Shown: piece by piece, positions 1-11,906 of the stretch | Layout: the number at the start of each line of letters is the position of its first letter | Position numbering within the stretch: position 1 is the first letter of the stretch | Source of the DNA: Loripinus fragilis | Taxonomy: Eukaryota > Mollusca > Bivalvia > Lucinida > Lucinidae | Assembly (NCBI GenBank): GCA_964019695.1 | Contig: OZ026518.1 | Span: forward strand, 107,852,305 to 107,916,304 | Direction of reading: 5' to 3' | Length of the DNA: 64,000 bases | Notes under the pieces: model-generated | What the model saw: only the letters and a program-made list of their open reading frames with translations | Database searches by the model: none | What the model was told of the DNA's origin: nothing | Translations under genes and position numbers: made by a program

Positions 1-75
1 AGCTGATTGGACATCACAAAAAATGGCACATTCTCAAATTTCTGTAATATAAACAAGGCAAATTCGACCTATTTA

Positions 76-1354
76 TATCCCCCGACAAAGGGTTATTTGA
101 GAGAAACATGTAAATCACAAAACATAAATCCCATTTATCCAACCCTTAGTTCACCTACAGTATCATTCAGATCATAACAAATGCCTGTCAAGTATGTTTT
201 AGTGCCTAGTTCAATAAAAAATATACTTACATCTGCACAATTTCAATATCTGACCTTTAAACCCAACCTCAGAGGTCAAGATTGTGTGTAAATTCAAAGT
301 GTTACCTTGCATGTAGGTCTACACTTCTTCCACTTTACTTTGATATGCAACATGACCACTTTTAGAAAAGAACTTAAAATGACCTTTTGACCCCACCCCA
401 GGGATCGTTGGTGTGTGTAATGGACAGCATATTTGCTTTCATGGTGCTCTGTGCTCAATTCCCTTTAATGTGATATGCAACATGACTACTTTCAATAAAA
501 GATATAGTTTGACCTTTGACCCCCACCCCCTGGGTCAAAGGTGTGTCTGTGGGCAAAATATTTGCTACCATGTTGCTGCCAGCGTCCTCAGCTTTTATTT
601 GATATGCAACATGACTACTTTCAGAAAAAGATATAGTTTGACCTTTTGACCCCACCCCCTGGGTCGAAGGTGTGTCTGTGGGCAAAATATTTGCTACCAT
701 ATTGCTGCCAGCGTTGTAAGCTTTAATTTGATATGCAACATGACCGTATTCTGAAAAAGTTCAATTTTGGCCTCGGCCCCATCCCCTTAGTCCACCCAAG
801 GGGCTCGGACCCAGGCCTTCAAACTGAAATCCCGTTTGATATGTCTCATATCTATTGCTGCTCTGCCTGCATACTAAATTTCAGCAAAAAATATTATTAA
901 TTGCCTTAGTTATTGCGAAATTTAAATATTTGACCTTTGACCCCTTAGGTGGGGTCAAAGGGGTTAGGTGGGGTCAAAGGGGGTGGGTAAAACTTTGACA
1001 CTGCCATTCTTATCTACAGGCACTTGGCAATCATGGTCTATAGTGAGAAGTTGTTAAATATAAAAGCTTTGATGAAATGTGAAGATCATCACACAAAAAA
1101 CTTAATATAGGTTTTGCCTTATAATTGCCGATACTTAACCAAGGCAATAACTCAAGTGTTAAGGGGTCGATTTTGACCAAACTTATAGGGTATCGAGAGT
1201 CCATGGTACTAATCATTTGTACCAAGAATGAATTAAATCTGACCAATAGGTACTGAGGTATGGTTCCGGACAGACAAAAAGTGTGGACAGACGGACGGAA
1301 TGACGCACGCACAGACGACGCCAAAACTATATCCCTCCGAATTTGTCGGGGGAT
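76..1354. mobile_element. Non-autonomous element with short inverted ends and internal tandem repeats
   Basis: The left end reads TATCCCCCGACAAA and the right end TTTGTCGGGGGATA, a 14-bp inverted pair about 1.28 kb apart. Between them lies a tandem array (next entry), then degenerate GGGGTCAAAGG copies and a GACAGACGGACGG tract just inside the right end. No transposase-like frame is visible. The same type of end (CCCCCG near the terminus) recurs in the next large repeat at 1981-4072. It lies in the geminin intron beyond the last visible exon. The superfamily is not assigned and the exact termini are uncertain by a few bases. Confidence 0.55.
240..770. repeat. Tandem repeat, period about 129 bp
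   Basis: The phrase TGATATGCAACATGA recurs at 341, 471, 600 and 729, a period of 129-130 bp. Each unit also carries a TTTGACC..CCCCACCCC block. The short open frames on both strands here are by-products of the repetition. Confidence 0.85.
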
Positions 1355-1691
1355 AAAAAAGGCATATTTTCACAAAGAACAATAATTCTTGGGAGTCAGT
1401 GTGGAATTTGAGCATAACATTTTAGTGTTAAGAATAAGCATTGTGTACAAGTTTAATAAACATCCATTTGAAATTATTTGAATTAAAGACCGGACCATCG
1501 CAAAAAAAATGGCATTATTTCACGATCGAAGGGCAACAACTCCTGAAGACATAGGGCTGTATCAGTGTTCTGCCAAGGCTGCATTTTCCGTGATACTGAC
1601 GCAATATTTTTTTGTATGGCACAACACAAACTTCTCTTGAGTGTTATCTGTACCTATGGACAAGGATTATTGTCTTGCAATATGTACTTAC
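1355..1691. other. Intronic sequence, nothing recognised
   Basis: This AT-rich stretch between the repeat element and geminin exon 4 shows no coding similarity. No further acidic geminin exon was found here, so the C-terminal exon is presumed to lie beyond the left edge. Confidence 0.5.
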
Positions 1692-1781
1692 ATTGAGCAT
1701 ATTAGCAAAATATTCAGCCTGACCAGCCACCAAAGATAGATTGTGGTTCTCCTCTTTTAGCTCTTCCATGGACTGGTGAAG
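1692..1781 (-). CDS. GMNN: Geminin, coding exon 4 (coiled coil)
   Basis: This 90-bp exon encodes residues 142-171, from LHQSMEELKEEN to AEYFANMLN, in phase 0 at both ends. On the minus strand the acceptor is a T-rich tract ending TTTTACAG and the donor is AAT|GTAAGT. The peptide is the second half of the geminin dimerisation coiled coil, corresponding to the vertebrate stretch [21 protein letters not shown]. This coil dimerises and contacts Cdt1. Counted against the vertebrate protein, the coil is one heptad (7 residues) short at the junction with the preceding exon. The acidic C-terminal tail found in the family is not in the window. Confidence 0.9.
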
Positions 1782-1980
1782 CTGTAAAATACAACATAAC
1801 CCTTTACCTCATACAGGGTTCTCACAGAAATACAAAAACACAATAATACCATTATTTTGTAATTTCCATGACTATTTAATGCACAGACTCCAACTTCCCC
1901 TTTTAGAAGCAACTTCACCACGCTGAGCATAAATGCGGAATACAGCAACAACAGCATGCTTGTAGACCATGCATGCATTT

Positions 1981-4072
1981 AGAAAATATAGCAAGAAGTG
2001 AGCGAAGCTCACATACCCCCGGCGGTAGCCATCAGAGGTTGTAACACTTTCAGAGAAAAGACAAAATTGTCAAAGGTTTCATAATCCTAAATCAAGTAGT
2101 TTCTGAGAATGTTCATATGTGTTATATAAGAGTGACAGAAGGAAAAATTGAAAATTTGAAAAAATAAGGCAAAATGAGGATTAGCACCTTAGTTTTCATT
2201 TACACAATACACTTCTCCTACCTGAAAGTACACAAACAATTTCATAATCCTAAATCAAGTAGTTGCTGAGAAAACTCTGACAAAAAACGTCCATATGTGT
2301 ATATAGGAGTGACAGAAGGAAAAATTGAAAAAGAAGCCAAAATGAGCTTAAGCATCTTTATTTTCATTTACACAATACACTTAGCCTACTTGAAGGTGTA
2401 CACTAAATTTGAAAATATTGGCTCCAATAGGAGCCGAGAGATCTGCGACAGAAATTTTCATTGGAGAGAAAGAAAAATGAATAAGTAAAGGGACTGATAA
2501 GCAATATGTGGCTGTTCTTTTGTTACACAATACAACTAATCACTATCAAGCTTTGTACCAAATTTCAGAATCCTAACTCAAGTAGTTGCTGAGAAATCTT
2601 TGACAGAAAAAATGTCTATAATACAGAGAAATCTTTGACAGAAAAAATGTCTATGTATTATATAAGAGTGAAAGAAGGAAAAAATGAAAATTTGAAAAAA
2701 GAAGGCAAAATGAGGATTAGCATCTTAATTTCCATTTACACAGTACACTTTGCCTTCCTGAAGGTGTACACAAAATTTGAAAATAATGGCTCCAATAGGA
2801 GCTGAGAACTCTGTGACAGATATTTCCATTGGAGAGAAAAAAAAATGAACAAATAAAAGGACTGATAAGCAATATGTGGCTGTTCTTTTCTTACACAATA
2901 CAACTCATCACTATCAAGCTTTGTACCTAATTTCAGAGTCCTAACTCAAGTGGTCGCTGAGAAATCTTTGACAGAAAAAAAGTCCATATGTATTATATAA
3001 GAGAGAAAGAAGGAAAAAATGAAAATTTGAAAAAAAACAAGGCAAAATGAGGATTAGCATCTTAATTTCCATTTACACAGTACACTTTGCCATCCTGAAG
3101 ATGTACACAAAATTTGAAAACACTGGCTCCAATAGGAGCTGAGAAATGTGTGACAGAAATTTCCATTGGAGAGAAAGAAAAATGAAGAAATAAAGGGACT
3201 GATAAGCAATATGTGGCTGTTCTTTTGTTACACAATACAACTCATCACTATCAAGTTTTGTACCAAATTTCAGAATCCTAACCCAAGTAGTTGCTGAGAA
3301 ATCTTTGACGAAAATTTTTTCCATTGGAGAGAAAGAAAAATGAACAAATAAAGGGACTGATAAGCAGTATGTGGCTGTTCTTTTGTTACACAATACAACT
3401 CATCACTATCAAGCTTTGTACCAAATTTCAGAATCCTAACCCAAGTAGTTGCTGAGAAATCTTTGACGAAAAAAAAAGTTTACAGACAAACAAACAAACA
3501 AATATAGCAAGAAGTGAGCGAAGCTCACATACCCCCGGCGGTAGCCATCAGAGGTTGTAACACTTTCAGAGAAAAGACAAAATTGTCAAAGATTTCATAA
3601 CCCTAAAAAGAAAAATGAACAAATAAAGGGACTGATAAGCAATTTGTGGCTGTTCTTTTGTTACACAATACAACTCATCACTATCAAGCTTTGTACCAAA
3701 TTTCAGAATCCTAACCCAAGTAGTTGCTGAGAAATCTTTGACGAAAAATTTTTCCATTGGAGAGAAAGAAAAATGAACAAATAAAGGGACTGATAAGCAA
3801 TATGTGGCTGTTCTTTTGTTACACAATACAACTCATCACTATCAAGCCTTGTACCAAATTTCAGAATCCTAACCCAAGTAGTTGCTGAGAAATCTTTGAC
3901 GAAAAAAAAAGTTTACAGACAAACAAACAAACAAACAGACAAACATAATTACAGAAAAGGCAAAAACTATATACCCCCTATATACTTCGTACCGGGGGTA
4001 TAAACAGACAAACATAATTACAGAAAAGGCAAAAACTATATACCCCCTATATACTTCGTACCAGGGGTATAA
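1981..4072. mobile_element. Composite tandem-repeat element with CCCCCGG ends
   Basis: The left end carries GAGCGAAGCTCACATACCCC followed by a short GGCGG stretch; the right end carries TACTTCGTACCGGGGGTATA. The left-end sequence recurs internally at about 3503-3560, so two copies are fused or nested. The body is built from degenerate units sharing the phrase AGCATCTTAATTTCC (about 2351, 2719 and 3056, spacing 340-370 bp, plus partial copies). The right end itself is a direct duplication of about 67 bp (3937-4003 and 4004-4070), preceded by a CAAA-rich tract. There is no transposase. The minus-strand open frames at 3073-3393 and 3566-3826 are translations of the repeat, not genes. Confidence 0.6.
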
Positions 4073-4085
4073 TAATTAAAACTTG

Positions 4086-4157
4086 AAACCACCAGTAGTC
4101 AGAAAACTAGCTGTCGGACAAGTGTCTGACAGCTAGTTTTCTGGTTACTGGTGGTTT
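4086..4157. repeat. Near-perfect 72-bp hairpin
   Basis: GAAACCACCAGTAG..CAGAAAACTAGCTGTC faces its reverse complement across a 12-base loop. The arms are about 30 bp with one or two mismatches. It is probably a minimal foldback MITE. Confidence 0.8.
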
Positions 4158-4289
4158 CGTCATATTATTTCACAAAATTCCATGCTTTTTCCAGGATTAT
4201 TCAGGTTTTTTCAAATTCCATGATTTTTCCATGAATGGAACTTTTTTAAGTGATTTTCCAAGTTTTTTATGATTTCCAGAGCTTGTGGG

Positions 4290-4690
4290 AAGCCTGCTTA
4301 TAGAGACTTCTTTTAACGCTTTTGCAAACAGAGCAGACCCATATCAGGCAGCTCTTCCTGATCAGGGTCTACTCTTGTTTGCTTATGTAAATATGATATA
4401 TCTGAACCTACAAAAGTGGAACTGACAAGTAATTTCTTTGTTCTATGTTATAATTTATGCGCCAACATGAAAGTTTATTTATATAATTATTCATAGTGGG
4501 AACTATCACATATATATATAGACAACAAAGGTGAAAATGAATTAAAAAAAAAATAAGCATAAAACTGTGAATAATTTCTTACCCATCAGGTTTTACATAT
4601 GTTTTGGTTGCTCAAAAGAGTACCCACAACATGTTTTGGTTGAGAAATAAGAAAATTAATTTTTAATTATGCACTCTTATCTAGGGGTGA
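4290..4690. repeat. Two short palindromic intronic repeats (families D and C)
   Basis: At 4302-4500 there is a copy of a family that recurs at 19620-19830: a GCAAACAGAGCAGACCC stem followed by GAAAGTTTATTTATATAATT. At 4560-4690 there is a diverged copy of family C, with ATATGTTTTGGTTGAGAAAT. Both are intronic. Confidence 0.6.
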
Positions 4691-5089
4691 TGGTTCTGAG
4701 GACCCTGCATATCTAAATTGCCAGTCTTGCCAGAGTCTTTGCTGCTCGCACACAAAAAAGGAAGGTTATTGGAAAATGCTCAGCTCAGGCCAAAAAGTTA
4801 TGTGTTAAGTCCCACTAGATAGATGAGCATGAAAGTTTAAAGAGTGAATTTATGCATGTGTGATAAGTACCAAAATCTCATGAAGTGACCCAAATGCGTG
4901 TTATACTTATACAGTTGACTCTCAATATCTTTATAGCTCGAAGAATCGGCTGAAGTTGAATTAAAAAGGAGAACAATACTAATAGAATATATCTCTGATG
5001 CAAAATGGAGCAGCCCACAAAGAACTTTGGTGACGTATCTGATTATTCTAAATATGACAAGTGCCCATGTCAAAAGTTATTGGGAGAGG

Positions 5090-5345
5090 TTTAGCTGTGG
5101 CGGCCATTTTGTTGAACAGTGGAGTGGAACCATTTCTGCGTTTTGGTTGAGGGCATTATGGGGAACATTCATGTGAATGTGAAATTATATTAAATTTGGT
5201 CCAGTGACTAGGATGTTGTTTAAAGTTGTTGGTATTTCAGTGCTAGTGACCATTTGGTTCAGTGGAGGAGAACCATTGTGCAATTTTAGTAGATGGAATT
5301 ATGGGGAACATTTATGAAAAATTATTTTCAATTCCGACCAGTAGC
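5090..5345. repeat. Diverged satellite copies related to 40430-41360
   Basis: Two degenerate units share GTGGAGTGGAACCATTT..GCATTATGGGGAACATT with the tandem satellite inside the 14.4-kb element. Confidence 0.5.
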
Positions 5346-5550
5346 TCATGAGATGTCATTTTAAGGACAATGTCATACAACAATATGGCGCAGTGGCTAA
5401 AATCTGCGAGTGCTTTGTATTTTGCGCCGTCACAAGAACAATGTCCAATTTCGCTCTGATTTTCAGAAATAATCATAAGATATATGTAATATAGTTTACA
5501 ATTTTGTTGCTGATGGAAATATACGCAAACAGTAAATAAGTCAAATATTA

Positions 5551-5713
5551 CCTTGAACTTGGTCAATTTTTGCACACAGAATTCTCCTATTTTCCTCCAT
5601 CAGAAATTTAAGTAATTTGCACAAACATGTAGTGTGATATGTGATCTAGTACAGCTGGAATTTAAATTTAACAAAATTTAATTCAAAAGGTCACTTTTCT
5701 TGCTAATCCGATA
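5551..5713. repeat. Dispersed repeat, inverted partner at 12857-13020
   Basis: Starting CCTTGAACTTGGTCAATTTT and ending GCTAATCCGATA, this 163-bp stretch is present in reverse complement at 12857-13020. The mariner-like element at 5717 lies immediately beside its end. Confidence 0.75.
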
Positions 5714-5716
5714 GTA

Positions 5717-6735
5717 CGCGGGCTGAGCAAAAAGTTCGTAGAATTTCTTCATAACTTTTTTATTTCACGTCCCATTGCCTTTAGATTTTCACATGCGTAA
5801 ATATGGTCTAGTATCAATTTCAAAGTAAAGTTTCATAAATCTAAATCTACTTTAAATATTTTTATTTAAACCTTAAAAAGTGCAGGGTCCACTACCCCGG
5901 AGCACGCCGTTAATTCACTAATGTCATGCTTTAAAAAATCATCAAATTTCAAAATTGTCTTATTCAAATCTACTGAAACTACATCAACGTCAAGAATGGT
6001 GCCATTTAATGTTTCATACTAAATTTCCGATGTCACTTCCGAAAAATAAAGGAATGGCGATAGTTTTTTGTGAGCCCTATTAGAGGAAAAATACAGCAAA
6101 ATGTGGTTTTATGGGATTTGAAAGAAACTCGCACAGCGATAAAATTATTTTTGAATTTATGATATTTGCGGACTGAAACCTATAATTTATTACAAATAGC
6201 TGAGAAATCAACAGAAATGTAAAAAAATGACAGTGTTCAAGTGGCATGAAAGTTTAAGGAAGAAAAAAAACATTTGCATAAGCCAGAGGAATGGGCGCGC
6301 AAAGAGAATAGGCGATAAACTTGTGACGTGTATCTGTAACGCCCTGTAAAGGACTACATGCAAGCGGTTAGAGAGATTTCAGAGGCTGTATGATCCACAT
6401 ATTAAAATGTAAGAACTATTTTGCATGATCTCTTGCACATGCATGATCTATTCGCGCGATGGGTGCAAAAAATATTGACATTTTAGGAGCAGGAAAGAAC
6501 GGTTAATGTCTGAAAGTAGTTTTGTCAAATGACGTTAACGTCATGGCGTGCTCCACGTACACTTTACATACGCTGTAGAAGGAGTCATAGCGACAAAAGT
6601 TATCAAGCGATTTGTCTGAAACTTTCAAATTTTGTCAAGCCTGAATGGATCTTAAACATGTGAAAGTTTGAATGCAACAGCACTAGTACTTTTACTTTTA
6701 TTAACAAATTCTACGAACTTTTTGCTCAGCCCTCG
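5717..6735. mobile_element. Mariner-like non-autonomous element, TA target duplication
   Basis: Both termini are inverted copies of CGxGGGCTGAGCAAAAAGTT continuing into CGTAGAATT (about 30 bp, one mismatch), each flanked by TA. The ends resemble the CGAGGG...AAAAGT ends typical of mariner-family elements. The 1,019-bp interior has no long open frame and no D,D(D/E) motif, so it depends on a transposase supplied elsewhere. Confidence 0.8.
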
Positions 6736-6844
6736 TACATAACACTCATATAATAGCCAACCAGGCATAATGTACATGTTTATCTACACCTGTAAGCAGG
6801 GCTACCAATCAATATCATGAATAGGAAAATACAAATAATACATA

Positions 6845-9502
6845 CAGTCAACCCTCTTTATAACGAAGATGTTTGTTCCCTGTGATTTGTGACGTTAAAG
6901 TGAATTTGCTGTTATAAAGAATCAGTGGTGTTGGATCACCAAATGAGTAGCCATGTACCTTCAATTAGTACAATACCAAAATGCATATTATGTACAGGTA
7001 GTGGATATACATGTACATACGAAATTCCTTTTGATTGTGTACTAAATGACAATAGACAATGTAAGGGAATAAAAAATAACAAAGGCATTTACATTTAATA
7101 TGATTTAATAATGCATGTCATTAAACAATAACAACTCAGAACATGTATGAACCCTGGATATGATAGCACACTTGAGCAGTTTAAGCACGTTTGTAAATAG
7201 CCCATATAACTTGGTGTCCTTTTAATGGGACAGAGAAACAATGCAGACCCAGATCAGACACTACATAGCATATGATCAGGATTTTCACTGTTTGCTTAGT
7301 TGAATAGTTTATCAAAATTTCAATAAAAGTCAATTTGGCTGATATGGGTACATAAGTACATTTTTCACATAACATTTAATTCACCATCATAACAGTCGCA
7401 TAGTCTATGGTTACTTCTTAAGTAAATCAAACAATGTCTTCTGTACGGAACAACCACTGTATGTGTCCATGGCGCGCATAACCTTCCATAGATCATCTAG
7501 ATGTGTAGATAGTGTTGGGTTCTGCTCACAGAAGCTGATAACCTGAGCAAGACCTTTTCTGGCATCAATCTTCTTGACAGTTGGCTCTTCTGGTTCGTCG
7601 TCTTCGTCGTTGTCGCTCATCTGGTCGGCTGGTCTAGTCTCAGAAACGAGATCCAAAATGCTGTCGTCGGTTAGCATTTCACCTGTGTCAATCTCCCTGT
7701 CGATGTTGAGGTAGTCAGCAGCATTCATTCTGTCTTCAGCAGCAGGCAATCGGTGCAGTAGTCTCTGTAGCTCAGCGAGTGGAAGATCGTCGTCGACATC
7801 GTCGGTCTCGACGTTGGTCGTCGGCTGTTGCGTAGGTGGCAGAATCTTGACGTGGCGCCAGCAGTTGACTATGGTTGACTGTTTAACTGACGCCCATGCT
7901 TCTTTGACGTATGTGATGGCTGTCTTGATAGAAACGACCTGCTCTTGTCCGTCCTCAATGCACCGCAAGAAATAGCGTACGAGTAGACCTCTGTAGAACC
8001 CCTTGAAGTTGCGTATGATTCCTGCGTCCATTGGCTGGATGTGTGCCGTCGTATTCGGCGGCAGAAACTTCACAACAACATGTGTCAGTCGGAGCCCCTC
8101 TGCTGAATGGCTGGTAGCGTTGTCGACGAGCAGAATCACGTGACGTCCTGCAACTCTCATTCTACGGTTGAACTTGTTCAGCCAATCTTGAAATACGACG
8201 CCGGTCATCCAAGCTTTCTTGTTGCTGGTGTACTTGACGTATACACTCGGGTTAAACGTCTTGCCGAAACATCGCGGGTGGGCACTCTTCCCGATGACCA
8301 GTGGAACCAGCTTGTCTGTGCCTGTAGCATTGGCACACAGCGCAACGGTTATTCTTTCTTTCTGTTTCTTCTTTCCACTGACCGGACCTGTTGCAAGAGT
8401 GGAATTAGGTAGCAAGCGGTAAAACAACCCAGTCTCGTCCATGTTGTAGATGTCCTGGGGATCATATGTGGCGAGGTCTTCTTGAAGCTGTAATCTACCC
8501 TGACTCACAGCAACGGGGTCTGCGCTGTCCGCCTCTCCATGTGCGACGTGTTTGGAGATGACATGTCTCTTCTTAAACTTCTGTAGCCAGCCCTTGGAAT
8601 ATGCGAAGTCTTGTACGCCGAGTTGATTTCCGTACGTCTTGGCTTTCTCTATCAGCATGTCATCGTTGATGATGGCGTTCTTTGCTCTAACGTCGTTGAA
8701 CCAGAGGAAAAGCGCCTGCTCTAAGTTGTCATGTCTCCCCATACGTTGGCGTAGAGATGAGTCTCCATCTTTCGGTGTGCTGGTCCACTTCTCTTTGTCA
8801 CGGAGAATGTCACTGACGGTTAATCTGCCGACCTGTTTCCCCCATTCTCTGGCGAAGTGAGCTGCGATGTCATCTTGGGTAGACTTGGGATGGTCAGTCT
8901 TGTAGGCGACGATCTCTTTCTTCTCGGCGTTAGAGAACTGCGTTCTGCGTCGTTTAGCAGGAGGTTGCGACATAATGAAGGTTAATTCAAAAGAGGTTTG
9001 ATAAAACAATCCGACGGTGTGCATCTTTAAATACCCATTTTTTGACATCTCTACTCAAACTTCTCAACTTCTCAATCAATTAAAGAGCTCAAATTATTTC
9101 AATTAAGATAATTGATAACCACTGGTCAAACAATTAAAGCGGTACCTGTTAAGATATCAAAAGATACGGTGTGTTAACTCTAACGACCAATTAAGTGGTC
9201 ATTGTTGAATTAGTCTCCCTTGATTACCTGTCTATTGTATTGTTGTGACATCATGCGAAACGGTTTTCGGCACTTGGATAGTTTTATGAAAACAAATTAT
9301 CGGCTAATATTTTCTGTCGTTCTAAAGACAGAAAAATGCATTTAAAATTAAGATTTGTCCCCAGGAATGACCGTCGGTGTCGGTAAGCGTGATTTCCGTT
9401 ATAAGGTAGTAATTTTGATAAGAAAAGATCCGTCCCCATGACATTTTGGTCGGATGTCGAATATTCCGTTGTATCGTTAGTCGTTATAACGAGGTCTGAC
9501 TG
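6845..9502 (-). mobile_element. Full-length Tigger/pogo DNA transposon
   Basis: The element is 2,658 bp and is flanked by TA on both sides (6843-6844 and 9503-9504). The inverted ends CAGTCAACCCTCTTTATAAC and CAGTCAGACCTCGTTATAAC match at 17 of 20 positions, continuing into CGA on both sides. CAGT..TATAACGA is the usual form of Tigger ends. A single uninterrupted transposase frame occupies the middle on the minus strand. The complete ends, target duplication and intact frame point to recent activity. It sits in the geminin intron between the exons at 13223 and 1781. Confidence 0.92.
7411..8973 (-). CDS. Tigger/pogo-type DDE transposase
   Basis: This 520-residue protein from the ATG at 8973 has the domain order of Tigger, Jerky and CENP-B-like transposases. 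An N-terminal psq-type helix-turn-helix lies at about 10-65 after a basic AKRRR start, and a CENPB-type DNA-binding domain at about 80-150. The DDE_1 catalytic core runs from about 170 to 380. Candidate catalytic aspartates are D179 in NMDETG, D284 in LLVDNATSH and D316 in QPMDAGIIRNFK. A glutamate/aspartate-rich tail follows at about 390-465. The frame is open 25 codons further upstream to 9048. The downstream start is preferred because MSQPPAKRRR begins the typical N-terminus. The protein would cut the element out at TA sites. It could instead be domesticated, but the intact ends argue for a simple transposon. Confidence 0.92.
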   Translation of the reverse strand: MSQPPAKRRRTQFSNAEKKEIVAYKTDHPKSTQDDIAAHFAREWGKQVGRLTVSDILRDKEKWTSTPKDGDSSLRQRMGRHDNLEQALFLWFNDVRAKNAIINDDMLIEKAKTYGNQLGVQDFAYSKGWLQKFKKRHVISKHVAHGEADSADPVAVSQGRLQLQEDLATYDPQDIYNMDETGLFYRLLPNSTLATGPVSGKKKQKERITVALCANATGTDKLVPLVIGKSAHPRCFGKTFNPSVYVKYTSNKKAWMTGVVFQDWLNKFNRRMRVAGRHVILLVDNATSHSAEGLRLTHVVVKFLPPNTTAHIQPMDAGIIRNFKGFYRGLLVRYFLRCIEDGQEQVVSIKTAITYVKEAWASVKQSTIVNCWRHVKILPPTQQPTTNVETDDVDDDLPLAELQRLLHRLPAAEDRMNAADYLNIDREIDTGEMLTDDSILDLVSETRPADQMSDNDEDDEPEEPTVKKIDARKGLAQVISFCEQNPTLSTHLDDLWKVMRAMDTYSGCSVQKTLFDLLKK

Positions 9503-9595
9503 TACATGTATAATTGTAATACATATTTATGAGCCGGCGGACATCCTAGTATGAATATAAAGCGGAATCCAATTAGTGCACGTGACATGGTGTTC

Positions 9596-10131
9596 TTCTT
9601 TACTATCACCACCCCTTTTTAAAGGGGGTATTGTAATCGCCTCTGCCCGTCTGTCTGTCCGTTCGTCCGTCTGTATGTTATGCTCTATCCTCCTTAACCA
9701 TTGAAAGAAATCCAACCAAGTTTGGTGTGCTAGATTTTCATATGTGTGGGGTATTCGACAGCACTTTTTTGGCCATCCCACTGGGGCCTCGGGGAAGGTT
9801 CATAGATCAACTATCATATTTGAAAAAGTCAATTTCAAAGATTTTTATACCAAACTTTATGTTTGTTCTCAAAAATAAAAGAAATGGGATTTTCATTATG
9901 TCGCCTGGGTCATACTCCAGGGGGTGGGACTTGGGGTTGCTTGGGGGTCAATTTTTTTCCAAACATGGTCGTGTGGCATATCAAACTGAAGGGGATGGTG
10001 AGCAGAACAGGATACAAGTTAAATGTTTACCCTATGGTCAAACTTGTGACCTTGAGGTATAGTCAATAGGTCAATTATCATTTAATTTCTTCCAGAACGT
10101 GGGGTGCTTGCGATAGCACCCCATCGACTAC
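9596..10131. repeat. Dispersed repeat with GGGGTA/ACCCC ends and polypyrimidine tract
   Basis: It begins ACCACCCC..AAAGGGGGTATTG followed by a CTGTCTGTCCGTTCGTCCGT tract, as in 1260-1310 and 26690-26720. It ends in the small hairpin GGGGTGCTTGCGATAGCACCCC. Internally GGTTCATAGATCAACTATCAT recurs in degenerate form near 10060. No coding sequence is present. Confidence 0.45.
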
Positions 10132-11106
10132 GCGATTACAAGTATTCTCATTTTCTTAGATGTTTCAAAATTCAGAGATTGTTGTTCGATTGCTCATTTA
10201 GCTTCTCTTTTACACCAGTAGATTGTCTGTGGCATGATGCCTGCTCACTGGATTCAATGGAAAGGAATGCTTAAATAAGAGCGTGTGAGCTTTCACAGCC
10301 TTGGATTCAATTTGACTATTAATGCCAAAGGTTATAATCAAATTAAGAAATTGAAGAAAAACTTAGGCAATAAATAAAATAAACATTTTATATTACTGCG
10401 TGATATACATTTCAATACAGGAATTGACATTTAACGCTTAAAATGACACAGCGTTTTTTAAAAGTCAATGAACGACAATGAAGTATAACGTATGTCCAAA
10501 CCGCCAGACTGATGACCATAATCCTCATTGTGCAACACACTGAAAACGACACATCATTTAATGCATGAATAATAAATTCACCAGTTAGACTCCATGCACT
10601 GAAAACAAGAGGTTTTTAGTGGAAGCTAAGCAGCTACTGGTAGAGGGGCCTCAAAAGCTTTAGTCTATAAGTTTGTATTGTTTCGGACAATGAATAGAGC
10701 AACACAGAAAGTTTCTAAAAAGAGAAAGTGCAAGGTTTAATAAAAAGAAAAATGTAGCAGCTTATTAGCCTTCACCTCTTTTGGTACCAGCTCACACATT
10801 CCATTCTACAGTAAAGGTGATCAGACCGATTTTGGACTTCGTACAAGCACATTTAGTTAAACACATATCGCATCAGAGCTTGGTTGACAGTGATTGTATA
10901 AAGGGAAGTATAATATAATGCAGGAACGCAGTAAGCAGCTCTCACAAATGAAAATAAAGTCATGCTCGAATTTTACATGCGGAATCCTGCAGATGCCTCC
11001 AGTCTGATAGAGTCTCAGTTGACTGCTTAAGCAAATTAAGGTCCTTAAGACACTGAAAAAAGCATTTGTCTTAAGTGCACTTACATGTACTTAATTAAGT
11101 ATATAC
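10132..11106. other. Intronic sequence, nothing recognised
   Basis: This is AT-rich unique-looking sequence. No splice-flanked coding stretch in the geminin frame was found. Confidence 0.4.
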
Positions 11107-11480
11107 TATTGCAATCATCTGGATGAAGAAGAGATATTTGGTTGCTTTACTGTACTTGCTGTCGTGTGACTGCAATTACTGTGTGTCTCTTCCACTTGTT
11201 GCCATGGATCGGTCTGTTGTCTGTGAGTGTGGCATTTGCTTATCATCCCCAATTTCTTATGGTAGGACTGTGATGATGCTCAGGCTGATCAGAATCAACT
11301 CAGGGAATGTAGACTCACATTAAGCAGGCCCTTACTAATAGTGCACCATTAAATCTTTATTTTCTTATTTCTCAAGTAAACATATGTTGTGGCTTCTCAA
11401 AAGAACCGTTTCAAGAAGACGGTTCTTTTAAGTACCCAATACAAAAGTTTGGACCGATAGATATGGAAGTATTCACAATT
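11107..11480. repeat. Diverged repeat B fragment followed by repeat C copy
   Basis: Positions 11107-11265 match the GCAATCATCTGGATG..AGAGAT core of repeat B with many differences. Positions 11341-11480 hold a family C palindrome with AAGAACCGTTTC..AAGACGGTTCTTTT. Confidence 0.55.
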
Positions 11481-11906
11481 ATACGCTAAAACCTGGCAAT
11501 CTAGAGCTCTGTTTAGTAAGATTACATGGCTTCAAAATTTGTGCTATAAAAGCTCTGTAAAACGCACACGCCATAAATGAGCCAGCACATGAGAGTATGA
11601 CACCTCTCTCATTATAGAGCAACAAAAGCTTAGGCGAGCCTGTACAAATGCATAGACCTGCCTGACATTTCGCTTCTCAGTCGAAGACCCACACCAAATT
11701 TTAGATCACCGGCTTCGCTGGGAAGGTCTGTCGGCGTTCAAAGGAGGTTCTATATATAAATGCAACAAGTACCAAGCACTCAAGTAAAAATTAGAGTAGT
11801 ACTTGTTCAGAACGCTAAACCTACCACACCTCTTTGAACATTAACACCTTAAAGGCTGGGAACACCCAAATCAGTAATTTTCAAACAATGAAGACTGCCT
11901 AAAGAT

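Noticed and set aside
8107..8860. Plus-strand open frames opposite the transposase
   Set aside because: Antisense shadows of the Tigger transposase, which has clear domain motifs on the minus strand.
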